A DNA stretch of 64,000 nt, from NCBI GenBank assembly GCA_023426575.1, contig JAFAAL010000012.1, forward strand, positions 82,875 through 146,874. Direction: 5' to 3'. A program made the translations under genes and the position numbers. The stretch comes from Bacillota bacterium (GTDB taxonomy: Bacteria; Bacillota; Clostridia; Saccharofermentanales; DTU023). Below the pieces are notes generated by a model. That model did no database searches and was not told the DNA's origin. It saw nothing but the letters and a program-made list of their open reading frames with translations. This document shows, piece after piece, positions 18,259-27,024 of the stretch (position 1 is its first letter; every line of letters begins with the position of its first letter).

Positions 18259-19221
18259 TTAGAAGGGTGATTTGGCCTCAGGAGATAAATCGAGGCAGCT
18301 CTCGGGCCAGAGGGATGAGAGCAAGTCCGACCAATCATCTGGGAGCGGGCAGATGAAGAGCTTCTCCTCCCCGCTCAAGAGTCGCAAGCCAAGCACCTGG
18401 GCATGGAGGGCGAGAAAAGGCGAAGCATCCTCTCGACCATAGATCGGATCTCCGAGAAGAGGGCAGCCGATCTCCTTTAAGTGGACACGAATTTGATGCG
18501 TCCGGCCTGTGACGAGGCCCAGGCGCAAGAGGGAAAAAGAGCCCGTCGTGGCCAGAATCTGAAAATTGCTCACCGCTTCACGGCCCTCGGGTGAACAATA
18601 AAATGTCTGACGTCGCCTGGGATGTCTCGCCAGCGGATAGCGAATTTGGCCGCGCGGACTCGAGGGTGTCCCATGGCAGATGCCGAGATATTCACGGCGG
18701 ACTGAACGGGCCATAAACTGACCTTTCAAATCTTGGTAGGCACGCTCTGTCTTGGCCAAGACGAGAGCCCCTGTCGTCGCCTGATCCAAGCGATGAACGA
18801 GTCCCTCTCTCCCCTTTTCCCCAGCGGACACAGTTCTGTTCAGGTAGATTTTCAGCCAATTGACAAGCGTCCTAGGATCCTGGTGGACGCCATCTTGCAC
18901 GACGAGATCTCGCCCCTTACTGACGACCAGGATGTCTTGGTCCTCATAGAGGACATGGACTGGGAAATCATCCAGTCCAAGCTCCGAAGTCTCGAGATCG
19001 AAGGGGGGCTCCTCCACGGGAAGGAGATCTGTGTCGATTAGGAGGCTTTGGCCTGGTCTCACAAGGCTTGACGGCTTCAGGCTCTGAGGTGAGAGGACGA
19101 GGCCTGCCCCCAAGCAGCGCGAGAGCTCTGTACGGCTGAGTCCCAGGGACTGCGCTAGGTACTTGTCCAGACGCTGTTGTCCTCTACTCTCCTCGACGAT
19201 GAGTTCACGCTCACTTGGCAT
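18259..19221 (-). CDS. RluA/RluD-family 23S rRNA pseudouridine synthase
   Basis: The N-terminal S4 RNA-binding domain (QQRLDKYLAQSLGLSRTELS) is followed by the catalytic domain with HRLDQATTGALVLAKT (catalytic Asp) and GRTHQIRVHLKEIGCPLLGD. 320 residues, normal. SD GGAGG six bases before ATG 19221; the start overlaps the lspA stop by 11 bases. The lspA-rluD order is conserved in Bacillota. It is one of two such paralogs in the window; which uridines each modifies cannot be told. Confidence 0.9.
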   Translation of the reverse strand: MPSERELIVEESRGQQRLDKYLAQSLGLSRTELSRCLGAGLVLSPQSLKPSSLVRPGQSLLIDTDLLPVEEPPFDLETSELGLDDFPVHVLYEDQDILVVSKGRDLVVQDGVHQDPRTLVNWLKIYLNRTVSAGEKGREGLVHRLDQATTGALVLAKTERAYQDLKGQFMARSVRREYLGICHGTPSSPRGQIRYPLARHPRRRQTFYCSPEGREAVSNFQILATTGSFSLLRLGLVTGRTHQIRVHLKEIGCPLLGDPIYGREDASPFLALHAQVLGLRLLSGEEKLFICPLPDDWSDLLSSLWPESCLDLSPEAKSPF

Positions 19222-19705
19222 CTTGATCCTCCGTGAACAGACTTTCTAAGTCATGCAGCTCCTGCCGTCGGAAGAGGAGCAAGTAGATGAGAAAAGCAGC
19301 CGAGAGACAGATGGCGCTGTCTGCAATATTAAAATTGGGAAAATGGTAGCTGCCAAATTGAAAGGCGAGAAAATCAACCACCTCGCCGAAGAAGAGCCGG
19401 TCGATGAGATTTCCGACCGCCCCTGCGAGGAGGACGGCGAGGGTATAGCGCAGCATCTTGCCCTTTACCTTTAACATCAAGTAGAGGACAAAGACAGCTG
19501 CGATCAGGGAAATAGCTGTGAGCACATAGATGCCCCAGCTGTGCTCGCTGAGGAAGCCCCAGGCGGCCCCTTTATTCCTCGCCTGCTGTAGCTTGAAAAA
19601 GGAAGGGATGATCTCAATTTCTCGACCATTGGCAAGATAGCGTCGTGTCAGCCATTTGCTCAGCTGATCTAAGGCGACGAGGATTGCGAAGATGATTTGG
19701 GCCAT
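19211..19705 (-). CDS. lspA: Lipoprotein signal peptidase II
   Basis: Integral membrane aspartyl protease that removes signal peptides from diacylglyceryl-modified prolipoproteins. Four TM segments are visible. Catalytic Asp regions are GAVGNLIDRLFFGEVVDFL and FNIADSAICLSA. 164 residues, normal. AGGAG lies eight bases before ATG 19705. The start lies 37 bases inside the end of a lipoprotein gene, so the enzyme is co-translated with a likely substrate. Confidence 0.95.
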   Translation of the reverse strand: MAQIIFAILVALDQLSKWLTRRYLANGREIEIIPSFFKLQQARNKGAAWGFLSEHSWGIYVLTAISLIAAVFVLYLMLKVKGKMLRYTLAVLLAGAVGNLIDRLFFGEVVDFLAFQFGSYHFPNFNIADSAICLSAAFLIYLLLFRRQELHDLESLFTEDQDAK

Positions 19706-21462
19706 ACATGGATCTCCTTGAGGTGGTAATAAGGATCATTCGGCAGAGGGGTAAAGTATTCTAGGACCCGCGGACCGAGGAGCATTCCCTCGGTGACATA
19801 GCCGAGGCCGTAAAACTTCACGGAAGTCAGGAGCTCAAAATAATCTTGGGCTATTCGCTCCAGAATGTCGTGTCTAAATGCAGTCTGCTCGAGGATACTC
19901 AGTCTTTGGCGCTGAAAGTCTGCCAGTGTCCGCAGTTGTTCTTCCCGCGCCGCCATCGCCTCGGAGAAGTCGCTGCGATAATAGGCAAGCTCAGTGTAGA
20001 AGCTGGCGGGTTCAAAAGGATAGTCTAAATCTAAGACCAGGTATGCCAGATCATAGTCACCCCCTTTGACAACTCCGCTGAAATCAGGTTCATCATAGTA
20101 AGTGATCGCAAGGTCTATGTTCAACTCGAAGAAGAGATCCCTGATCCAGCGGCAGTGGTCTCTGACCAGAGGACGATTCGGCGCGACCATACGCAGGCTG
20201 GTCAATTCATCTAAGTGAAAGTTGGGGCCATTTTGCGCCTTGAGGCTGAGTTTTCGAACATAGGGCCAGAGCTCACTATTCGCCCGCAGTGGGAAGGGGC
20301 TGGGCTCGAGGCCACTGATCCTCCCCGCGTATTCTGGATGCTTGAGCCAAAGCCTAAAGAAGGCATCCCGTACCTCCAAATTTTGAAAGAGGCTACTTGC
20401 GTCATTGCCAGGGAGGAGCAAGTGATAACTCGTCCCCACTGTCGGGATGTTCCTGAGGTCTCGGCGAGAACTAAAATTGTGAAAGGCCAGAGCTTCGAGA
20501 TAGACGATGTCGACTTGATCGTCACTTAAGGCTCGCAAGATTTTCTCTTCAGAGCTATAAGTGCGCACCTCAATGGATTGTAGATGGGTCGACTGATCAC
20601 GCGATGTCAGTTCGAGGCTGCCATCTGCGTGACGCTGAGAAATGGCAAAAGAACCCGTCGGAGGAAAAGTCTCAAGCCCCTTCTCGAGGTCGGCTGCGGG
20701 CAAGATCGGAAAATCAAGGCGATAAATCATCTCGGGCACATAGCGGACAAAGTGCAGCCGTAGGGTCAAGGTATCGAGAATCTCGACAGATTCCAGCGCT
20801 CTCAGTGCTTCGAGCCCCAAAAGATCCGTCTCCGGATAAAGCTGGCCTGGAAGTCTAAAATCAGCACTGCCAAGATCCGCCTCTGGCTCTTGAATCTCTC
20901 CCCCAGCATCTGAGTCCACCTCGGCACCCCCAGCCAATTCATCCAGAACCTCTTGCCCTGACTTGGTCGCTGGCCGCACGACCTCGACCTCAGCGAAGTC
21001 ACGTTCATCATCCGCCGCCTGCAATTGCATGCGGCGATAATAGACTAGGGAGGCCGCACAATCTTCCGCCGTGATGCGCCGGCCATCGGCGTAAGATAAA
21101 TCCTTGCGCAGACCTATGGTCAGTTGCTTCCCATCCTCGCTAAATGCCGCAGACTCTGCGAGATCTGCCGCCAAGTGCTCGTTGCTGTCGAGGAAGAAGA
21201 GCCCACGATAGACCAGACGTATAATCGCAGTATTGGCTCGCCTCGTCTGCTCGAGAGGGTGCCAGCTCTTTGTATCCAATGCGGCGAGCCTGACCCTATG
21301 ACCCAGAGCAGCTCTTTTATCCTCTGGAATCTCGGCGCGAAAAGGAGAGGTCTCAGTCGAGGACTCAGAGAGCTGGGCGCTCTCATATTTGAGACGGCAA
21401 GAAGGCAGTCCTACTAGGCTCAGGATGAGGACTGACATGAAAATCAGAGAGAACTTTTTCAT
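19669..21462 (-). CDS. Solute-binding lipoprotein, extracellular family 5 (peptide ABC type)
   Basis: The signal peptide ends in a lipobox (LVGLPSC, Cys ~22). The mature part fits SBP_bac_5: NTAIIRLVYRGLFFLDS, FSEDGKQLTIGLRKDLSYADG and RITAEDCAASLVYYRR. 597 residues, longer than the usual ~530. A low-complexity acidic insert (~175-205) adds length. No ABC permease or ATPase genes adjoin it, so it may serve a distant transporter or a non-transport role. ATG 21462 has no good SD, but TATACT ends seven bases upstream. It heads the long operon to sdaAA. Confidence 0.8.
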   Translation of the reverse strand: MKKFSLIFMSVLILSLVGLPSCRLKYESAQLSESSTETSPFRAEIPEDKRAALGHRVRLAALDTKSWHPLEQTRRANTAIIRLVYRGLFFLDSNEHLAADLAESAAFSEDGKQLTIGLRKDLSYADGRRITAEDCAASLVYYRRMQLQAADDERDFAEVEVVRPATKSGQEVLDELAGGAEVDSDAGGEIQEPEADLGSADFRLPGQLYPETDLLGLEALRALESVEILDTLTLRLHFVRYVPEMIYRLDFPILPAADLEKGLETFPPTGSFAISQRHADGSLELTSRDQSTHLQSIEVRTYSSEEKILRALSDDQVDIVYLEALAFHNFSSRRDLRNIPTVGTSYHLLLPGNDASSLFQNLEVRDAFFRLWLKHPEYAGRISGLEPSPFPLRANSELWPYVRKLSLKAQNGPNFHLDELTSLRMVAPNRPLVRDHCRWIRDLFFELNIDLAITYYDEPDFSGVVKGGDYDLAYLVLDLDYPFEPASFYTELAYYRSDFSEAMAAREEQLRTLADFQRQRLSILEQTAFRHDILERIAQDYFELLTSVKFYGLGYVTEGMLLGPRVLEYFTPLPNDPYYHLKEIHVWPKSSSQSSSP

Positions 21463-21489
21463 CTCTCAAAGTATAGACAATTTGAGCAC

Positions 21490-21527
21490 AAAAAAAAGGT
21501 GTCAGAATGCTCTGGCAATCTGACACC
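21490..21527 (-). terminator. Terminator of rny
   Basis: Minus strand: GGTGTCAGA, a 12-base loop, TCTGACACC, then eight T. Located nine bases past the rny stop; it isolates rny from the following lipoprotein-led operon. Confidence 0.88.
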
Positions 21528-21536
21528 CTCTTCATC

Positions 21537-23096
21537 TTACTTGGCGTATTCGCTCGCTCGATATTCTCGGATCATCTGGACCTTGATCTGACCGGGATAA
21601 GTCAACTCATCCTCAATGCGCTTGGCAATTTCATGCGCTCTCAGAATCATCTCCTCATCTGAGACCTCATCAGGCTTGACGAGGACCCTGACTTCTCGGC
21701 CCGCCTGGACGGCGAAGACCTTGTCGACTCCTGGGAATTCGGCGGCGATGCTCTCTAGTTTTTCAATTCTCTTGATATAAGTCTCTATGTTCTCACGGCG
21801 AGCCCCTGGGCGTGCAGCAGAAATCGCATCAGCAGCGGCCACGAGCTTGGAAATCATCGATGTGGCTTCAACTTCGCCGTGGTGAGATTCAATCGAATTG
21901 ACGACAGCTTCAGGCTCTCTATACTTCCGCGCAATCTGCGCGCCTAGCTCGACGTGCGAACCTTCGAGCTCAAAGTCTATCGCTTTGCCTATATCGTGGA
22001 GCAGACCTGCGCGCTTGGCGAGGTTGACGTCCAGATCGAGCTCGGCTGCAAGCATTCCCGCAAACTTGGCCACTTCAATCGAATGCTGCAAGGCATTCTG
22101 GCCATAGCTGGTCCTGTAACGCATCCTGCCGAGGATATTGACAAGTTCGGGATGCAAAGACATAATCCCCGTCTCAAAGACGGCCTCTTCCCCCGCCTCG
22201 CGAATCGCAACAGCAATCTCTTGCTTCGCCTTGTCGACCATTTCTTCAATCCTTGCCGGATGGATGCGGCCGTCATAGACGAGCTTTTCGATGGCGATCT
22301 TGGCAATTTCTCGACGGATGGGATCGAAACAGGACAAGATCACGGCCTCTGGGGTGTCATCGATGATGAGATCGACCCCCGTCAGGTGCTCAATCGTCCG
22401 GATATTACGGCCCTCTCGACCAATGATACGCCCCTTCATCTCCTCGTTCGGCAAGCTGACGACAGAAACCGTCGCGTCCGAAACGTAGTCTGAGGCATAT
22501 CTCTGAATGGACGTGACGATGAGTTCCTTGGCCGTGAGGTCAGCCTTCTCTCTCGCCTCTTCCTCCAGTGATTTCAAGAGGAGAGCAAAATCACGCTGAT
22601 ATCGCTCGCGTGCCTCAGAAATCAGACTGTCTCTCGCCTCACTGAGGCTCATGCCAGCCAATCTCTCAAGTTCGGCCTGACGCTCTGCCTCAGCATTGGA
22701 CAGATTGTCCTCACGTCTTTGAAGCTGTCTCTCCTTGTTTTGCAGGTGCTTTTCTCTATCCTCGTTCGCCTGTGCCTTGCGGGAGACTAATTCCTCGCGC
22801 TGCTCGAGACGCTGCCGCTCCTTCTGGAGCTCAACACGCTTCTCGCGCACCGCCTGGTCTAGATCCAGCTTGGCCTTGTGGACTTCTTCTTTAGTTTCGA
22901 GTAGGAGTTCACGTTTTCTATTCTCCCCGGCCTTGAGCGCTTCTGTTTTGGCTTCTTCGATGTCCTTTAAACTCTGCGCCGTGTTCTCAGCCAGTTCCTT
23001 GCCAGCTTTGCTGTAACCCTTGGTAAAATAGCTGTAGACGAATCCGGAGGCGAGGATCGCACCAACGATAAAAGCAATCAATATGTAAATAAACAT
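21537..23096 (-). CDS. rny: Ribonuclease Y
   Basis: Membrane-anchored endoribonuclease that initiates mRNA decay in Gram-positive bacteria. N-terminal TM at residues ~2-22, a long charged coiled coil (~25-200), a KH domain ([20 protein letters not shown], ~220) and an HD domain ([12 protein letters not shown], ~365). ATG 23096 follows AGGAGG by eight bases; the GTG three codons upstream lies in the SD itself. 519 residues, normal. It has its own terminator. Confidence 0.96.
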   Translation of the reverse strand: MFIYILIAFIVGAILASGFVYSYFTKGYSKAGKELAENTAQSLKDIEEAKTEALKAGENRKRELLLETKEEVHKAKLDLDQAVREKRVELQKERQRLEQREELVSRKAQANEDREKHLQNKERQLQRREDNLSNAEAERQAELERLAGMSLSEARDSLISEARERYQRDFALLLKSLEEEAREKADLTAKELIVTSIQRYASDYVSDATVSVVSLPNEEMKGRIIGREGRNIRTIEHLTGVDLIIDDTPEAVILSCFDPIRREIAKIAIEKLVYDGRIHPARIEEMVDKAKQEIAVAIREAGEEAVFETGIMSLHPELVNILGRMRYRTSYGQNALQHSIEVAKFAGMLAAELDLDVNLAKRAGLLHDIGKAIDFELEGSHVELGAQIARKYREPEAVVNSIESHHGEVEATSMISKLVAAADAISAARPGARRENIETYIKRIEKLESIAAEFPGVDKVFAVQAGREVRVLVKPDEVSDEEMILRAHEIAKRIEDELTYPGQIKVQMIREYRASEYAK

Positions 23097-23201
23097 ATCT
23101 ATCACCTCCTATTTAATTTTCAAGTTGCTATCTGCCTTTCGGCTTGTATATCATTGTATTGATGGGTCGTATTTCTGTCAAACATTTTCTGCGAGGTCAA
23201 G

Positions 23202-24203
23202 ATGACTAAGAGCCTCCTAAACTTTCATTGCGAAGTGGCTAAAAGTGACGAGGGCATGAGTCTGCGCAAATATTTGCAGCAGCGCTTTGGCCTCTCCTCA
23301 ACCCGCTTGAAGAGCCTTCGGCGCCGAGGTATAAGTCGTATTAACGGACTGCATAAACCGCTTATAACTATACTCCACTCTGGAGATATCATCGATGTGA
23401 CATGCCCTGAAATCAGCGCACCTGAGCTCGATCTGGACGCCTTGGAACGGGCTTCTTGCCCTGTGGTCTATCAAGATGAGCACTATCTCCTCGTGAATAA
23501 GCCCCCAGGCCTCCTCGTCCACCCTTCGTACCAAGAGACACTGGCGATCACCACTCTCCTCAGTTCGGAGCCCCTCCACCCTGTCCGACGTCTGGACCTC
23601 GACACCTCGGGGCTCGTCCTCATCGCACTCAATCCCTATGCGCACGAGCGACTGATTTTTTCAGAACTCGAAAAGCGCTATAGAGTGCTTGTCTACGGCC
23701 GCTTACCAGAGCGAGCCCTGAGCTTATCCCTGCCCCAATCGCGCAATCCGAAACTGACTTTGCAGCGCATTGTCTCCCGTACGGGCCAAGTCGCTATAAG
23801 TACTTTTCGCGAATGGCAGTATTGGCCCGAGCACGAGATCTCTCTCCTCGATGTCGAGGCCCAAACAGGGCGCACCCACCAGATCCGCAGCCAGCTCCTC
23901 TATCTCGGCCTCCCCCTGCTCGGGGACTGGCTCTACGGCGTCGAGGCCCTGGAGGCATACCTGGATTCGGGCGCCTTTTACTCTCTTGAGGCGCGCCTAC
24001 GTGCCCAAGATCTCATGCGAAGACATCAGCTCAAGACGCTCTCGAGCCACGGCTTCACGCGCCAGGCCCTCGATGCCGACCAGCTGCGTTTTAGAGACGT
24101 AAAAACTGGCCTAGTCCTTGATTTTCAAGCAACTTGGCCAGCTGACTTTCAGGCCTTTATCGATAAAAACGGCCTCGACCTAGCCCCTCGTCCTTCACTC
24201 TAG
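23202..24203 (+). CDS. RluA/RluD-family pseudouridine synthase, second copy
   Basis: N-terminal S4-like domain (GMSLRKYLQQRFGLSSTRLK), then catalytic HPVRRLDLDTSGLVLIAL with the active-site Asp and GRTHQIRSQLLYLGLPLLGD. 333 residues. GAGG lies six bases before ATG. It is divergent from rny and convergent with the cyclodeaminase gene, overlapping its stop by four bases. Sequence differs clearly from the paralog at 18.3-19.2 kb, so this is not a recent duplication. Target uridine unknown. Confidence 0.88.
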   Translation: MTKSLLNFHCEVAKSDEGMSLRKYLQQRFGLSSTRLKSLRRRGISRINGLHKPLITILHSGDIIDVTCPEISAPELDLDALERASCPVVYQDEHYLLVNKPPGLLVHPSYQETLAITTLLSSEPLHPVRRLDLDTSGLVLIALNPYAHERLIFSELEKRYRVLVYGRLPERALSLSLPQSRNPKLTLQRIVSRTGQVAISTFREWQYWPEHEISLLDVEAQTGRTHQIRSQLLYLGLPLLGDWLYGVEALEAYLDSGAFYSLEARLRAQDLMRRHQLKTLSSHGFTRQALDADQLRFRDVKTGLVLDFQATWPADFQAFIDKNGLDLAPRPSL

Positions 24204-24850
24204 TAAGACGCAAAGACCTCATAGACTCTGGCCAGCACCTTGTCCTTGAGCTCATTGCCTCGATCTTTCTGCCGCTCAACTTGTTCTCTAGCATTCTTGA
24301 CAAAAGCCTCATCCGAAACTCCCGGCATATTGATTAAGACGTTAAAGTGAGCAGCGCCCAGACCTGAATCAGCCAAGAGCGCAGCACTACCGATGTCAGA
24401 GATACAATTTTTATTGCCGTGTTCGGCAATAAAGGGCAAGACCTCGAGAATTTCTATGATGGCCTGGGCGGTCGCGATGGGTACGGATGCACAGGCCATA
24501 TTGGCCTCGGCCATCGCCTTCTTGCGCCGCTTGATCTCCTCCTCACTATCCTTGGGCAGTTTGATGGCAGCCATGACCTTGAGGAATGCTTCCGTATCTT
24601 CATCAAGCAATCTCAGTAGATTCTCTTGGAGGCGCTCTAAAATCCCACGCTTGCTGGAAAATTCCTTCTGCAGCTCAGGGTCTAGCTTGAGGAAGGCTTT
24701 TTTGCCTTCTGTCAGATTGATGACCATAATGCCGAGGGCCGCAGCCTCAGCCCCGGCAAATGCGGCCGCCGAGCCCCCTCCTGGAGCTGGCGAATCACTG
24801 GCGGTCTCCTTGACGAATTCTTCGACGGTCAGTTGGATAAGTTTTGACAT
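24200..24850 (-). CDS. fchA: Formimidoyltetrahydrofolate cyclodeaminase
   Basis: Converts 5-formimino-THF to 5,10-methenyl-THF and ammonia, the last step of histidine-derived one-carbon transfer. The SPAPGGGSAAAFAGAEAAALG stretch near residues 18-40 is the family hallmark. 216 residues match the stand-alone form; in animals it is fused to the formiminotransferase. SD AAGGAG. Last gene of the hut operon, after hutI. Symbol assigned by homology. Confidence 0.9.
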   Translation of the reverse strand: MSKLIQLTVEEFVKETASDSPAPGGGSAAAFAGAEAAALGIMVINLTEGKKAFLKLDPELQKEFSSKRGILERLQENLLRLLDEDTEAFLKVMAAIKLPKDSEEEIKRRKKAMAEANMACASVPIATAQAIIEILEVLPFIAEHGNKNCISDIGSAALLADSGLGAAHFNVLINMPGVSDEAFVKNAREQVERQKDRGNELKDKVLARVYEVFASY

Positions 24851-24873
24851 ATGGTTCTCCTTGCCTTCTGGCT

Positions 24874-26097
24874 CTAAAATTGGACTCTCGACTGAGAGAC
24901 GATCTGTTCTCCGTTCTTCCAGACGTCTCTCACGAGATTTCGGCCGAATTGATAAATGAGTTCTTCTGGACTCTTGACATTGAAGATTGTAAGATCACAG
25001 TTCTTGCCTGCCTCGAGACTTCCGATAGTCGCTTCGCGCCCAATGGCGCGGGCAGCATTGATCGTCACTGACTCTAAAATCTCTATAGGCGTCATCTTGT
25101 AGTTGAATGCAGCGATCCACATCGCCATCTGCAGGTTCGGACATGGGCAAGAACCTGGGTTAAAGTCTGTGGCAATGGCCACTGTGACACCTTGCTCCAA
25201 CATTTTTTGGGCAGGAGCATAGCGCGGACTCATCAGGTAAAAAGAGGTGGCGGGCAGTAAGACGGCCACTGTGCCACTCGCCTTGAGGGCGGGGATGTCC
25301 TCATCTCGAATCTCCATGAGATGCTCCGCTGAGATGGCACCAAGACGCGCCGCCTGACCTGCGCCACCGAGGCTGACGATCTCGTCAGCATGGACCTTGA
25401 GGCCGAAGCCAAGTTCCAGGGCACGCCGGCCAAGTCGCTCAGTCTCTTCCAGGGAGAAGATCCCTTCTTCGCAGAAGATATCGACAAATTCAGCGATCCC
25501 CTGCTCTTTGACCTGCGGCATGATGACGTTTAACATCTCCTCGATATAGCCCTCGTGTCCGCCCTGGGCATCTGGAGGTGTCGCATGCGCTCCCATGTAT
25601 GTGACGACGATCGTCATAGGAGTCGTCTCTTGCAGCCTCCGATTGACCTCGAGGAGCTTGAGTTCGCCTTCTAGGTCGAGACAATAGCCACTCTTGCTCT
25701 CAACTGTTGTCGTCCCATGTTCTGCCATCACCCGGATCTGATTCAATGCTTTGGCATAGAGCTCATCTGCATCGCTCTTGCGACTTGCTTCGACAGTGGA
25801 GAAGATGCCCCCTCCCGCCTCGTGAATCTCCATATATGACTTGCCCTCGAGCTTCCACTTGAGTTCATGAGCACGAGATCCTCCATGGACGAGATGGGTA
25901 TGAGCATCGATGAGCCCTGGGCAGAGGAGATGGCCTCGATAGTCGTGAATGAGATGACTGTCGAGAATCTTCTGGGAAGGTAATCCCTCAACGACGTCGA
26001 CAATTTTCTCCCCGTCGACAATCACGGCGCCATCGATCAGATTTCGCTCTGCCGTGGAGCTAAAGATCGCATCGCTCAAGAAGACGCGCTTAGTCAT
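24874..26097 (-). CDS. hutI: Imidazolonepropionase
   Basis: Hydrolyses 4-imidazolone-5-propionate to N-formimino-L-glutamate. Amidohydrolase metal motif DAHTHLVHGG near residue 67, KVHADEI near 240 and ATDFNPGSCP near 315. 407 residues, normal. GGAGG lies five bases before ATG 26097, which overlaps the ftcD stop by eight bases. Confidence 0.94.
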   Translation of the reverse strand: MTKRVFLSDAIFSSTAERNLIDGAVIVDGEKIVDVVEGLPSQKILDSHLIHDYRGHLLCPGLIDAHTHLVHGGSRAHELKWKLEGKSYMEIHEAGGGIFSTVEASRKSDADELYAKALNQIRVMAEHGTTTVESKSGYCLDLEGELKLLEVNRRLQETTPMTIVVTYMGAHATPPDAQGGHEGYIEEMLNVIMPQVKEQGIAEFVDIFCEEGIFSLEETERLGRRALELGFGLKVHADEIVSLGGAGQAARLGAISAEHLMEIRDEDIPALKASGTVAVLLPATSFYLMSPRYAPAQKMLEQGVTVAIATDFNPGSCPCPNLQMAMWIAAFNYKMTPIEILESVTINAARAIGREATIGSLEAGKNCDLTIFNVKSPEELIYQFGRNLVRDVWKNGEQIVSQSRVQF

Positions 26098-27007
26098 TTC
26101 CTGCCTCCGCCGGTGCTTCCAGCAGTCGATTTTCGATGACTTGCTCGGCCTTAAAGTCCTCGAGTTGCAAGTAATATTCGGCGGCGGCGAGGAGAGCTTC
26201 GGCGGGAGCTAAGCCGATGAGTTCACTGCCAATGACATTGACCCCATAGCGTCTGGCCTCCATCTTGACCATCTCAAACGCTTGATAGATCGCCGATTTA
26301 TGATAGTTGACCAAATTCATCGACACCTGGACGATTCCACGGTCCTTGAGCTCGACACCCATACCCTTGACATAGCGCAGACCCCCGCCAATGTGTCGCA
26401 CTTTTTTGGCGATGGCATCGGCCACCTCGAGATTCGAGCTGTCGAGATTGACGTTATAGGCCACGAGGGGCAAGCGGGCGCCGATGGCCGTGCAGCCAGC
26501 GCTCGGATGGACCTCGTGGGGGCCATAATCAGGATACCAGTCGGGATCTTTGATCTTTTCAAAGAAACCCTCGAACTGACCCTTGCGGACAGTGGCAAGA
26601 TTTTGTCTCTCCGCTCTCGTCGCAGAGCTCTCATAGAGATAGACGGGTATCTTCAGTTCGCTACCGACGCGCTCGGCCAAGCGCTTGGCCAGATTCTGGC
26701 AATCCTCAATACTGGCATTTTTTATAGGAATAAAGGGGACGACATCGGTGGCTCCCATGCGGGGATGCTCACCCTTGTGGACTCTGAGGTCAATGAGCTC
26801 AGTAGCGACCTGCATGGCAGCAAAGAGCCCCTCCAAGAGGGCCTCTTCATCGCCCATCAAGGTGACGACGGAGCGGTTGTGGTCGAGGTCACTGCTATAA
26901 TCGAGCACCCGGAGGCCCTCTTGCTCTTGCAAGGGCTTGAGGATCTTGGCGAGGACTGCGGGGTCACGGCCTGTGGAAAAATTCGGAACGGACTCAATAA
27001 TTTTCAT
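26090..27007 (-). CDS. ftcD: Glutamate formimidoyltransferase
   Basis: Transfers the formimino group of formiminoglutamate to tetrahydrofolate, releasing glutamate. N-terminus MKIIESVPNFSTGRD, catalytic-region HKGEHPRMGATDVVPFIPI near 80-100, and DYGPHEVHPSAGCTAIGARL near 165. 305 residues, the stand-alone formiminotransferase domain. SD GGGAG. Between hutH and hutI. Confidence 0.93.
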   Translation of the reverse strand: MKIIESVPNFSTGRDPAVLAKILKPLQEQEGLRVLDYSSDLDHNRSVVTLMGDEEALLEGLFAAMQVATELIDLRVHKGEHPRMGATDVVPFIPIKNASIEDCQNLAKRLAERVGSELKIPVYLYESSATRAERQNLATVRKGQFEGFFEKIKDPDWYPDYGPHEVHPSAGCTAIGARLPLVAYNVNLDSSNLEVADAIAKKVRHIGGGLRYVKGMGVELKDRGIVQVSMNLVNYHKSAIYQAFEMVKMEARRYGVNVIGSELIGLAPAEALLAAAEYYLQLEDFKAEQVIENRLLEAPAEAGND

Positions 27008-27024
27008 GAGGAATCTCCCTTCTT

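Noticed and set aside
23202..24203. Recent duplication of the RluA-type gene at 18.3-19.2 kb
   Set aside because: Outside the catalytic motifs the two proteins share little sequence, so they are old paralogs.
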